Assembly (NCBI GenBank): GCA_934635385.1
Contig: CAKTZI010000074.1
Span: forward strand, 1-12,304
Source of the DNA: an uncultured Kiritimatiellota bacterium
GTDB lineage: Bacteria > Verrucomicrobiota > Kiritimatiellia > RFP12 > UBA1067
DNA length: 12,304 bases
Direction of reading: 5' to 3'
Part shown: positions 1-6,782 of the stretch, piece by piece
How the letters are laid out: each line of letters begins with the position of its first letter
How positions within the stretch are numbered: the first letter of the stretch is position 1
Program-made: the position numbers and the translations under genes
Notes under the pieces: generated by a model
The model's input: only the letters and a program-made list of their open reading frames with translations
What the model was told of the DNA's origin: nothing
Databases searched by the model: none

Positions 1-951
1 GAGCGACGTCACGAGGATGAACGCCGCGCAGCCGTTCATGTTGATCGTGCAGCAGAGCGGCAGGATGAAGCGCGCGATCCACGGCTTCGCCTTCATGTTC
101 CTCTCGGCCGTCGCGACCGTGACGGGCAGCGTCGCCGCCGAGCTCTTCGTGAAGAGCGCCATCAGGAGGGCCGGCGTCATCTGGCGCATGACCCGGTAGC
201 CGTTCACGCCGCGCAGGCAGCAGACGAGCGGCAGCACGACGAAGAACTGGATGAGGTTGCCGCCGAGGACGACCAGGACGTACTTGCCGATCGAGTCGAC
301 GACGACGCCCGCCGACATCTGCGCGGCGAGCTGCGCGGCAAACGCGACGATGCCGACCGGGAGCGCCCAGATGAGTCCCTTGATGAGCCCGAAGAAGACC
401 TCCTGCAGTCCGCAGAGCGCGCGATGGAGCGTCCGCACGTTCTCGCTCGTCTTGCCGAGGATCGCGATGGCGATGCCGAGCCCGGCGGAGATGAGGACGA
501 TCGGCAGCACGTTGCCCGTCAGGAACGGCCCCACGAGGTTGTTGGGGATCGCGTTGAGGATGTGCCCGTACACGGTGTCGGGCGTCTCGGCCATCTTGGC
601 GACCGTGCCCTTCGCGGCCTCGGAGACGGACGCGAGCGCGTCCGGCGACAGCGCGCCGGGCTGGACGACGAGGTAGAGTCCGAGACCGACGAGCGCGGCG
701 AGGAACGACGTGAAGACCGTGAGCGAGAGCGTCTTCGCGAAGACGCGGCCCATGTCCTTGCCCTCGCCGAGCGAGGCCATCGCCGTCAGGATCGCGAGCG
801 CGACGGTCGGCACGGCGACGAACTGGAAGCACCGCGTGTAGGCGGAGGCGGCGAAGTCCATGAAGGCGTTGAGCGCGCCGTGGTTGAGACAGCCGAGCCC
901 CGCGCCGACGGCGAGCGCGAGCGTCCAGACGATTGCTTGCTTGAATTTCAT
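1..951 (-). CDS. Dicarboxylate/amino-acid:cation symporter (DAACS family), partial, C-terminus outside window
   Basis: This is an inner-membrane secondary transporter of the GltP/DctA/SstT superfamily, which imports dicarboxylates or amino acids with H+ or Na+. Reading down from ATG at 951 gives 317 residues that run off the left edge without a stop. The protein is a chain of hydrophobic segments, starting around residues 6-20 and 43-60. It carries the two family signatures: the serine-rich re-entrant-loop motif SSAATLP at residues 270-276, and NMNG at 304-307, where many members have NMDG. About 100 C-terminal residues should lie outside the window. The start overlaps the ispE stop as ATGA, and AAGGAAA in the ispE tail serves as its ribosome binding site, so it is translationally coupled to ispE. 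Family membership is firm. Substrate and coupling ion cannot be decided from this fragment. Confidence 0.93.
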   Translation of the reverse strand, partial: MKFKQAIVWTLALAVGAGLGCLNHGALNAFMDFAASAYTRCFQFVAVPTVALAILTAMASLGEGKDMGRVFAKTLSLTVFTSFLAALVGLGLYLVVQPGALSPDALASVSEAAKGTVAKMAETPDTVYGHILNAIPNNLVGPFLTGNVLPIVLISAGLGIAIAILGKTSENVRTLHRALCGLQEVFFGLIKGLIWALPVGIVAFAAQLAAQMSAGVVVDSIGKYVLVVLGGNLIQFFVVLPLVCCLRGVNGYRVMRQMTPALLMALFTKSSAATLPVTVATAERNMKAKPWIARFILPLCCTINMNGCAAFILVTSL

Positions 952-1790
952 GATTTCCTTTCTTTTGTTGTTGGATTTTTGAGTGGATGTGATGCGTGAA
1001 CAAGACGGGAGATCCAGGTCGTGCAGCCGAGCGCGCGCAGGCGCTCCGCGATCGACAGGGCAGACGGCGCATCCGGCGCGAAGCCGTAGACGACCGAGCC
1101 CGAACCGCTCATCATCACGTCCGCCGCGCCGGCCGCGACGAGGGCCGCGAGGGCGAACGCGATTTCGGGATGGCACGCACAGGCCGCCGCCTGAAGGTCG
1201 TTGACGGGGCCCGCCGCCGGCGTTGTGCGCGGCGTGCAGCGGGCGTAGACCTCGGCCGTCGACGACGAGACGCCGGGGCGGACAAGGACGAGCGGCCGCC
1301 GGTCGCCCGTCGGCGCGAGGACGCGCACGCGCTCGCCGCGCCCCTCCATCCAGACCGGCGCGCGAAAGTGCTGCGCGAGCACGAGCGCGGGGACGTCGCT
1401 GCCGACCGTCGCGCCGAGCGCGGCCAGCTCTTCGGGTGACTTGCCGAGGCGCCAGCATTCGTTCAGCGCGCGCAGGGTCGCCGCCGCGTCGGCGCTGCCG
1501 CCGCCGAGCCCGCCGCCGACGGGGATGCGCTTGACGACGCGGATGCGCGCGCCGAGCGACGGACGCGACGGCGCACAGCTCGCGCGGAGCGCCCGCGCCG
1601 CCTTGACGATCAGGTCGTCTTCGCCGTAGCCCGTGTCGGACGCAATCGTCCCGTCCTCTGTCGGCTCGACCGTCAGCGTGTCGGCGAGCGCAATCGGCTG
1701 GACGAGCGAACGCAGCGCGTGAAAGCCGTCCGCGCGCTTGCCGTAGACTTCAAGCGTGAGGTTGATTTTCGCGTAGGCTTCGATTGTCAT
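948..1790 (-). CDS. ispE: 4-diphosphocytidyl-2-C-methyl-D-erythritol kinase
   Basis: This cytosolic GHMP kinase phosphorylates the 2-hydroxyl of CDP-methylerythritol with ATP, in the non-mevalonate (MEP) isoprenoid pathway. Its 280 residues match the usual family length. Visible landmarks are AKINLTLEV at residues 7-15 with the active-site Lys8, the glycine-rich ATP loop PVGGGLGGGSADAA at 90-103, GSDVPA at 130-135 with the catalytic Asp132, and the C-terminal MSGSGS loop at 227-232. The ATG at 1790 lies 3 nt past the gspK stop, and a GAGGA ribosome binding site sits inside the gspK tail. The stop overlaps the next start by 4 nt. It is therefore the third gene of a gspJ-gspK-ispE-symporter transcript. 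A core isoprenoid gene behind secretion genes is odd functionally, but the spacing leaves little room for a separate promoter. Confidence 0.96.
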   Translation of the reverse strand: MTIEAYAKINLTLEVYGKRADGFHALRSLVQPIALADTLTVEPTEDGTIASDTGYGEDDLIVKAARALRASCAPSRPSLGARIRVVKRIPVGGGLGGGSADAAATLRALNECWRLGKSPEELAALGATVGSDVPALVLAQHFRAPVWMEGRGERVRVLAPTGDRRPLVLVRPGVSSSTAEVYARCTPRTTPAAGPVNDLQAAACACHPEIAFALAALVAAGAADVMMSGSGSVVYGFAPDAPSALSIAERLRALGCTTWISRLVHASHPLKNPTTKERKS

Positions 1791-1793
1791 CCG

Positions 1794-3077
1794 TCAGTCC
1801 TCGCTCCACTTGATGTAGCGGACTTTCCCGTCCTTCACGTAGCACTCGCACGTGGCCTCGTGCTTCATGCCCATCGACTCGGCCACGATGCGCATCTTGA
1901 AGACCGTGTTCTCGTCCGCCGTGTAGCAGAGGTACTGGTTCGCGTCCGAGCCGATGTCGACGTTCGCGTTGTCCGAGACGCGCCGGCAGAGGTCGTTCCA
2001 GTCCTTGTAGGGCCACCAGTCGCGCGTCTCGTCGACGTCGCCGTCGTCCGGCATCACGGATCGCGTCTCGACGATCGCCCGCGCGATCTCCTCCGACTCC
2101 TCCGTGTCGCCGTCGTTCGTCGCGTCCTCGTTGAAGACGCCGGGCACGGTCATGAGCTGGTCGACCGTGCAGTCGTTGACGTTGACCTTCGCGCTCCCCG
2201 ACGTGCCGAAGACGTTGACGACGCCCTTCAGCTTCGGGTTGTCCTCCGACTCGTCCGCGTCCGGGTGCAGGAGCCCGCCCGTCAGGACCGCCGGGAAGTC
2301 GCGGAAGCCGCGCACCGAGGCGAGTTCCTTGATGTCGGGGATCGAGCCGTTGCGCGGACGCCGCTTCTCCTCCTTCGCGGCGTTGCGCGCCGCCTTGCCG
2401 CGCGCGGACTTCTCGGCCTGCTCGTCCGCCTCCTCGTACCAGGCGGCCTCGGCGCCGTCGTCCTCCTCCGGCTGGCAGTCCGCAAGCGGCCCCTTCGACA
2501 CGGTGTCGTCCTCGTCGCGCCAGTCGTTCCAGCTCGCGATGAGGAGGTTCATGAGGTTGTGCCGCTTCGTGCCGCGCCCGTCCGCCTCCGGCACGTCGAC
2601 CTCCAGCTCCTCGTCGATGCCGGACGCCTTGAGGATCATCTGCCAGCGCAGCGCGTAGTTCTTGTCGCCGCCCTCGTACAGCTCGTTGATGTTGATGCCG
2701 TTCTCCTCGCCGGAGTTGGCGAGCTGGATCTCGACCGTGACCGTGCCGGAGTCCTCGTCCTCCTCGTCCAGCAGGATCGGCCCGACCGTGCACTTCGACT
2801 CGAACTTGAGCGCGCGCTTCTCTAAGTAGAAGCGGTCTTCCTCGTCCAGCTCCTTCGGGTTCTCGTCCTCGCTCCACGCCTTCGCCTCGTTGAAGCCGAG
2901 CAGGATCGTCTCGCCGAGGATGCGCCCCGGCTCGACGAGACGGTTGACGCGGTTGCGCTCGCGCACGTAGACGTTGATGCCCGCCTGCTGGTGCGCCTCG
3001 AACGCGAAGGAGAAGACCATGACCGAGAGGACGGCGATGATCCAGAGCGCAACGATGAGGGCGCTGCCGCGTCTCAT
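1794..3077 (-). CDS. gspK: Type II secretion system minor pseudopilin GspK
   Basis: This is a minor pseudopilin of the type II secretion system, thought to sit at the pseudopilus tip with GspI and GspJ. The 427 residues begin with MRRG followed by a hydrophobic helix (about residues 5-24). The Glu at mature position +5 found in other pseudopilins is absent, as is characteristic of GspK. Family landmarks follow in order: GININEL (residues 127-133, the GKINLN-type motif), LIASWNDWRDEDD (179-191), the IKELASVRGF segment (249-258), and a second helix-hairpin-helix-like VNVNDCTVDQLMTVPGV (298-314). A charged Lys/Arg/Glu/Ala-rich stretch at about 202-245 looks like a lineage-specific insertion. It starts inside the gspJ stop (ATGA overlap), so it is coupled to gspJ. 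The family is clear although sequence conservation is low. Confidence 0.9.
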   Translation of the reverse strand: MRRGSALIVALWIIAVLSVMVFSFAFEAHQQAGINVYVRERNRVNRLVEPGRILGETILLGFNEAKAWSEDENPKELDEEDRFYLEKRALKFESKCTVGPILLDEEDEDSGTVTVEIQLANSGEENGININELYEGGDKNYALRWQMILKASGIDEELEVDVPEADGRGTKRHNLMNLLIASWNDWRDEDDTVSKGPLADCQPEEDDGAEAAWYEEADEQAEKSARGKAARNAAKEEKRRPRNGSIPDIKELASVRGFRDFPAVLTGGLLHPDADESEDNPKLKGVVNVFGTSGSAKVNVNDCTVDQLMTVPGVFNEDATNDGDTEESEEIARAIVETRSVMPDDGDVDETRDWWPYKDWNDLCRRVSDNANVDIGSDANQYLCYTADENTVFKMRIVAESMGMKHEATCECYVKDGKVRYIKWSED

Positions 3078-3916
3078 TTCCCCTTGCCCCCTTTCTTCTC
3101 CGGCTCCCCGTCGCCCGGCGGCGTCGCGCCGTCCAGCGACTGCTCGTGGATCGGGATGCGCACGATGCGCACCATCGGCGCGCGATCCGTCCGCGAGCGG
3201 AAGCTCTCGTCCGGCTTCTCGATCTGGAACGTCAGCTCGACCTTGTACGGCACGGCGTTCGACTCGGCGAACGTGTCCTCGAAGTCGCGCTTGTCGTTCT
3301 CGCCCTCGCTCTTCGTGCCGCCCTTCTGGTCTTCGGCCTTCGCGAGGACGCGGCAGTTGAAGCCCGTCACGCCGTCCGCGATGAGGATCGGCTGGTAGAG
3401 GTCGGCGTTGCCAAACGTGTAGTCGGTGTCGTCGCTGTCGTCCTTCGGGATGAGCGCGGCGTCGCCGCAGAGCCGTGCGTAGAGCCCCGTCTTCTGGACC
3501 GGCTCGGCGTAGTCGTCGTTTCCCTCCTCCAGCACCATCACCTGCACGCGGTGGACGGTGTCGGCGAGCGCGCTCTTCGTGCCGACGATCGCCGGGCCCG
3601 TCTTCGACCAGGTGATGACGTCCGAGCGGTCGGGACGTTCGCCCTTGCCCCTGTCTTCGAGGACAAACCCGTAGTCGGCGTTCTGCTTCCCGTCATGCGG
3701 ATAGTACATCGAGCGCAGTCCGGCCACGACCTGGTTGAGGGCGTAGTCCGTGCGCTGCATCTTGTCGAGGTAGTCGGCGGACACCTGCCAGCCGCGCGAG
3801 ACGGACTGGAACGTCATCACGCTCAACGCCGTGAGGACGCCCACCAACAGCGTCGCCAGCAGCATCTCGACGAGCGTGAAGCCCCGCCGGTTCGACTTGA
3901 TTGCCCTGTTCTCCAT
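3074..3916 (-). CDS. gspJ: Type II secretion system minor pseudopilin GspJ
   Basis: This prepilin-like protein of the type II secretion pseudopilus has 280 residues. The N-terminus holds a canonical prepilin peptidase site, RRG|FTLVE, with cleavage after Gly12 and Glu at +5 (Glu17). A hydrophobic helix follows to about residue 35, and then a soluble domain beginning SVSRGWQVSADYLDKMQRTDYALNQV. That pattern and the ATGA-coupled gspK partner identify it as GspJ rather than GspG, H or I. The start at 3916 places the leader peptide at a normal length. An extended -10 box (TGC-TATACT) ends only 7 nt upstream, and there is no Shine-Dalgarno sequence, which suggests a leaderless message. gspG, gspH and gspI are not adjacent; the next feature upstream is an ATPase pseudogene. 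Confidence 0.9.
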   Translation of the reverse strand: MENRAIKSNRRGFTLVEMLLATLLVGVLTALSVMTFQSVSRGWQVSADYLDKMQRTDYALNQVVAGLRSMYYPHDGKQNADYGFVLEDRGKGERPDRSDVITWSKTGPAIVGTKSALADTVHRVQVMVLEEGNDDYAEPVQKTGLYARLCGDAALIPKDDSDDTDYTFGNADLYQPILIADGVTGFNCRVLAKAEDQKGGTKSEGENDKRDFEDTFAESNAVPYKVELTFQIEKPDESFRSRTDRAPMVRIVRIPIHEQSLDGATPPGDGEPEKKGGKGK

Positions 3917-3923
3917 GAGGGAT

Positions 3924-3932
3924 AGTATAGCA
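3924..3932 (-). promoter_or_regulatory. Extended -10 promoter of gspJ operon (leaderless type)
   Basis: On the minus strand, TGC-TATACT (an extended -10, TGnTATAAT type) is followed by 7 nt (ATCCCTC) and then the gspJ ATG. No good -35 is visible. Transcription would begin at or within a base or two of the start codon, so no Shine-Dalgarno sequence would be present in the mRNA. The same TGCTATACTATCC string occurs before the short ORF at 6698. Confidence 0.6.
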
Positions 3933-4025
3933 AAAACAAGATGCCCCGTCCGAAAGCCCGCCCAAATTCACCCGTGACGTCTCGGATGGAGTTCAGCCGC
4001 CAACCAATCTGAGGCGTGATTTACG

Positions 4026-4869
4026 TCACAGCCCCAGCAGATCAGAAGCCGATACGATTGCATCAAAGAAACCATCCGCCTCGACCGAGCGCGTCAGTTC
4101 GCCCGCATAGTTCTCGAACTGAAGACCAAGAACCGCATTCCAGCCGTCAAACTGATCCTTTCCCGTAAAGGAAAACAGCCCCGCGTCAATCGACTGCTTG
4201 ACCGGCTCGACGTATTTCAGGTAGAACCGACAGTAGTTGTCCTTCAGGCGATATCGGCACTCGCGGACTTCGGCGCCGGTCTCTGGGTTTCGCCCACCGT
4301 CCGACGAGACGAACCCCGCCTCCTCCAGCTGCCGCAGCGCATCCGAAATGCGCCCTCCCTTTTCGACGTCCATCGCTTTCGCAAGTTCCGTGGTCGTCTT
4401 TGCGCCATCGACCAGATGCCGCAAGACACTCGCCGTGTATCTCGGCTGGCGCGTGATGACGTCCGTGAACATCTCGTCAAAGTCCGTCCGCAAGACCGCA
4501 TTCGGCAGAAAGCAAAGCCTCCGAATGTTCTCCGACGACGACAGCGAGACGGACAGTTCCTCCAAGTAGCGGGGAATGCCACCCGTGACGGACAGCACAT
4601 CGAAAATCTCGTTGACCGTCCATTTCTCCACGGCATCGCCCCAAAACTTCACGCATTCCTTCAGCGGCAGTTCCTGTACGACGAGATCGAGGGAGCGACG
4701 ACCGAAATAGGAACCGTTGTCGATGATGTTCTCCCGTATCCATCCCGAAACGCTGCCGCAGACAACCAGATACGGATTTTCCCCACAAGCCATCCAGTTG
4801 TTCCAATAAGTCTTCGCGACCGAAAAAAAATGGATCCTCTTTCTGATTGTTTTGCGCAGATAATATCAT
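4026..4869 (-). pseudogene. Broken COG1672-type ATPase (ATPase_2 / DUF234 family)
   Basis: This is a relic of an ATP-binding protein of the archaeal-type ATPase/DUF234 family. The first frame starts at 4869 and reads NNQKEDPFFFGREDLLEQLDGLW, the usual N-terminus just before the P-loop. Translation then continues in another frame with NWMACGENPYLVVCGSVSGW, which is normally located after the Walker B motif. The P-loop and Walker B region between them is missing. The rest of the second frame is well preserved: a GGIPRYLEEL segment, a winged-helix-like region (TTTELAKAMDVEKGGRISDA) and YLKYVEP. It stops at SDLLGL, before the C-terminal nuclease-like part expected of DUF234. The gene is therefore broken twice, by an out-of-frame internal deletion near 4773-4800 and by 3' truncation. 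It is visibly less GC-rich than its neighbours. The alternative, that the 255-aa downstream ORF (4793-4026) is made as a separate protein, is unlikely because it could not bind ATP. Confidence 0.82.
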
Positions 4870-4895
4870 ATTTCGGCCATTTACGCAATGGCGAA

Positions 4896-4930
4896 TTTCA
4901 CCTATCTGCAAAATGCAAGAATAGGTGAAA
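4896..4930. repeat. Imperfect palindrome with TTTCACCTAT arms
   Basis: TTTCACCTAT (4896-4905) and its complement ATAGGTGAAA (4921-4930) form 10-bp arms separated by 15 nt. Inside, TGCA-AAA-TGCA (4907-4917) can extend the hairpin with a 4-bp stem. It has the same arms and the same 15-nt arm spacing as the palindrome at 4947-4989, but a different loop. It lies 27 nt upstream of the start of the ATPase pseudogene. Confidence 0.85.
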
Positions 4931-4946
4931 CTTTTTATCCCGAAAA

Positions 4947-4989
4947 ATAATTTCACCTATTTGAAGATTCTTCAAATAGGTGAAATTAT
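4947..4989. repeat. 43-bp perfect palindrome with TTTCACCTAT arms, possible terminator of the VWA gene
   Basis: Arms 4947-4967 and 4969-4989 are perfectly complementary (21 bp) around a single central T at 4968. They contain TTTCACCTAT at 4951-4960 and ATAGGTGAAA at 4976-4985. It begins 6 nt past the stop codon of the VWA gene. In the minus direction it runs into TTTTT (4947-4943), so it could act as an intrinsic terminator. Its low GC content and the shared arms with the neighbouring palindrome suggest that a repeat family or a protein-binding site is equally possible. Confidence 0.88.
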
Positions 4990-4995
4990 CGGCTT

Positions 4996-6612
4996 TCAGC
5001 GCAGATTCTGGTCGATCGCGCGTTCGGCGCGCCACGCCGCCGCAAGCGTCGCGTCCGTCGCCGCCGTGTCGAACGTGTGCGTGAAGAAACCCTCGTAGGC
5101 CTGCGCACCGTTGAGGCCCCGCAGCGAGAACGAGACCTTCGCCGTCCCCGCCGGGACGCGCCCGACGATCTCGACCGTGCCGCTGCGGTAGAGGTTCCGG
5201 AGGACGCGCGGATACGCCTCGGCCTTCGCGTCCGCCGCGAAGATGACGCGCAGATCCGACAGCACCGGGTCGCGGAACCGCTCGGAAAGCCCGTCGATGC
5301 CCTCGCCTGCGCTCCAGCGCCAGCCGTCGAAGATGAAGCTCTCGCCCCGGTTGCCGCGCGTCAGCGCGTCGATGAGCGCACGGTTCGCGGACGCCTTCAC
5401 GCCGTACATGTAGACGGAAATGAGCCCGTCGTTGAGCGCGGTGAACTTCGACAGGATGTCCGCATTGTCCCGTACGCCCGCGTTCGCGTCGCCGTCCGTG
5501 ACGACGAGCGCGATCAGCGGACGCGTCGGGTCGCGCGGCAGCGTGAGGACGGACGAGATCGTCGCGAACACGTCCGTTCGCCCGTGCGCCGCAAGGTTGT
5601 TGAGCCACCTGTCCGAGCGGTCGAACGACGTCTGCGTGCAGTCCTGCCACGTGCGGAACGCATACGCAAAGCGGTCGCGGAACGCGACGAGGTTGAAGCG
5701 GTCGCCCGTGTTGGTCGCGCTGCGGAGGATGCGCTTGGCGGCCTTGCGGATCGAGACGATGCGATCCGACCCGATCGACCCCGAGGCGTCAATCAGCACG
5801 ACGACGTCCTTCGGCACGACCGCAAGTGACGCACGCGGCGTCACCATCACCTTGAAATACGTCCAGGCCCCTTCCGTCTGCCGCGTCATCGCCGTGTGGA
5901 CGAACTTCGGAAGCTCAACCGCCTGCTCGGACTCGACAAGCGCCTTGACGGCCGCCTTCTCCTCCTCGACGATTTTCTCGTCGACCTTCTCGTAGACTTC
6001 CTCGGACGGCACGAACGCCGCCGCCGGCGTCTCCGCCGGCAACGTCGCGCGCGCGAGCTGCGTCGGCAGGAAGGCGGAATCGGGGTCTGTCCCCACGGAC
6101 GGCGTGAGCCGCAGGAGCGGTGCGGCCCCGGCCTCGGCGCGCGGCAGGGCCGTCGGCGCCGCGAGCGCGGGCACGTCCGTGACGGACGGCATCTCAATCG
6201 GCGCGCGCGGAATCTTCGCCGAGACAAGCGCGTCCAGCTGAAGCGGCTCCGTGTCGAAGACCGGCGCGACCGCCTCCACCGTCGGCGCCGTCGGCACGGA
6301 CGCGACGGCGGCCTTCACGGCGACCGGCAGCACGTCGGGGGCTTCGGACGGCAAAGGCTCCGTCGCGGTGACCGTCTCGGCCTGCGGCGCATCCTTCTGC
6401 GCATCGAGGTCTTCGACCGCGTCGATCTTCACGGGCTCCGGGCGCGGCACTTCCTTCGTGACGCGCATCGGGGCGCGCGTCACGATGCGCGAGCCACCCG
6501 CCGCGACGTGCGTCATCACCTTCGGCCTCGCGTAGAGCATGACGCCGACGTGCACCAGGGCCGAAACCACCAGTGCCGTCACGATGAGTTCGCCTTTCGT
6601 CTCGCGCGTCAT
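4996..6612 (-). CDS. Membrane-anchored VWA-domain protein (inter-alpha-trypsin-inhibitor-like), TonB-like N-terminus
   Basis: This 538-residue protein has one N-terminal membrane helix (about residues 9-28). A long Pro/Ala/Val/Glu-rich linker follows (about 45-235), as in TonB-type periplasm-spanning proteins, including an acidic EKVDEKIVEEEKAAV patch. The von Willebrand factor A domain spans about 268-440. Its metal-ion-dependent adhesion site is intact: D275-A-S277-G-S279, T346 and D373 (VTDGD). The segment after it (RFRDPVLSDLRVIF, then VEIVGRVPAGTAKVSFSLRG) resembles the part that follows VWA in ITIH-type proteins. The chain stops at AWRAERAIDQNLR, where related proteins usually continue, so the C-terminus may be truncated. 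The start overlaps the stop of the short ORF at 6609-6698 (ATGA), with AGAGG about 10 nt upstream. Function is probably adhesion or scaffolding at the envelope; ligand and partner are unknown. Confidence 0.85.
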   Translation of the reverse strand: MTRETKGELIVTALVVSALVHVGVMLYARPKVMTHVAAGGSRIVTRAPMRVTKEVPRPEPVKIDAVEDLDAQKDAPQAETVTATEPLPSEAPDVLPVAVKAAVASVPTAPTVEAVAPVFDTEPLQLDALVSAKIPRAPIEMPSVTDVPALAAPTALPRAEAGAAPLLRLTPSVGTDPDSAFLPTQLARATLPAETPAAAFVPSEEVYEKVDEKIVEEEKAAVKALVESEQAVELPKFVHTAMTRQTEGAWTYFKVMVTPRASLAVVPKDVVVLIDASGSIGSDRIVSIRKAAKRILRSATNTGDRFNLVAFRDRFAYAFRTWQDCTQTSFDRSDRWLNNLAAHGRTDVFATISSVLTLPRDPTRPLIALVVTDGDANAGVRDNADILSKFTALNDGLISVYMYGVKASANRALIDALTRGNRGESFIFDGWRWSAGEGIDGLSERFRDPVLSDLRVIFAADAKAEAYPRVLRNLYRSGTVEIVGRVPAGTAKVSFSLRGLNGAQAYEGFFTHTFDTAATDATLAAAWRAERAIDQNLR

Positions 6613-6698
6613 GACGGGAAGACCTCTTCATGGTAGCGGTTCTCCAGGCGAATGCGCCTGAAGTCCTTCACGCCGTAAGGTATTTGCTCAAATCTCAT
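6609..6698 (-). pseudogene. 29-codon relic: N-terminus of an AAA-ATPase-like (PF09820-type) gene
   Basis: An ATG at 6698 opens a 29-codon frame that begins MRFEQIPYGVKDFRRIRLEN and closes with TGA overlapping the VWA start codon. The opening residues closely resemble the start of AAA-ATPase-like / DUF1703 proteins, which typically read LPIGI.DFE.IR.ENYYYVDKT. Here resemblance stops after ENRY, where YVDKT would be expected, and HEEVFPS follows. I read this as the 5' end of such a gene, left with its promoter after a deletion that joined it to the VWA gene. Alternatively it may now act as a leader peptide whose translation is coupled to the VWA protein. The family match is from memory of the consensus and is short. 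Confidence 0.6.
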
Positions 6699-6705
6699 GA
6701 CGGAT

Positions 6706-6714
6706 AGTATAGCA
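6706..6714 (-). promoter_or_regulatory. Extended -10 promoter before the short ORF and VWA gene
   Basis: On the minus strand, TGC-TATACT is followed by 7 nt (ATCCGTC) and then the ATG at 6698. It shares the 13-base string TGCTATACTATCC with the gspJ promoter. No Shine-Dalgarno sequence is present, so the message looks leaderless. It is the only obvious promoter for the VWA gene. Confidence 0.6.
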
Positions 6715-6726
6715 TATCCGTGGACG

Positions 6727-6753
6727 TTCCTGTTGGTGTCGACCCAACAGGAA
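6727..6753. terminator. Hairpin downstream of the isomerase gene, possible terminator
   Basis: TTCCTGTTGG (6727-6736) and CCAACAGGAA (6744-6753) form a perfect 10-bp stem with a 7-nt loop, 29 nt beyond the isomerase stop. There is no U-tract on either strand, so it is not a classical intrinsic terminator. It may act in transcript-end protection or assist termination. Confidence 0.4.
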
Positions 6754-6782
6754 ATCGAGACTGAAGCGCGGCAGGAGCCGAC

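Noticed and set aside
1719..2825. 368-codon plus-strand open frame opposite gspK, and similar long frames opposite the isomerase (6852-8318) and gspJ (3146-3925)
   Set aside because: Their composition is biased towards Val, Arg, Asp and Leu with no domain. They mirror codon bias of the true minus-strand genes.
4770..4800. WGKSVSG in the ATPase relic as a P-loop
   Set aside because: It lacks the preceding GxxxxGK pattern. It belongs to the segment before the P-loop, which has been deleted.
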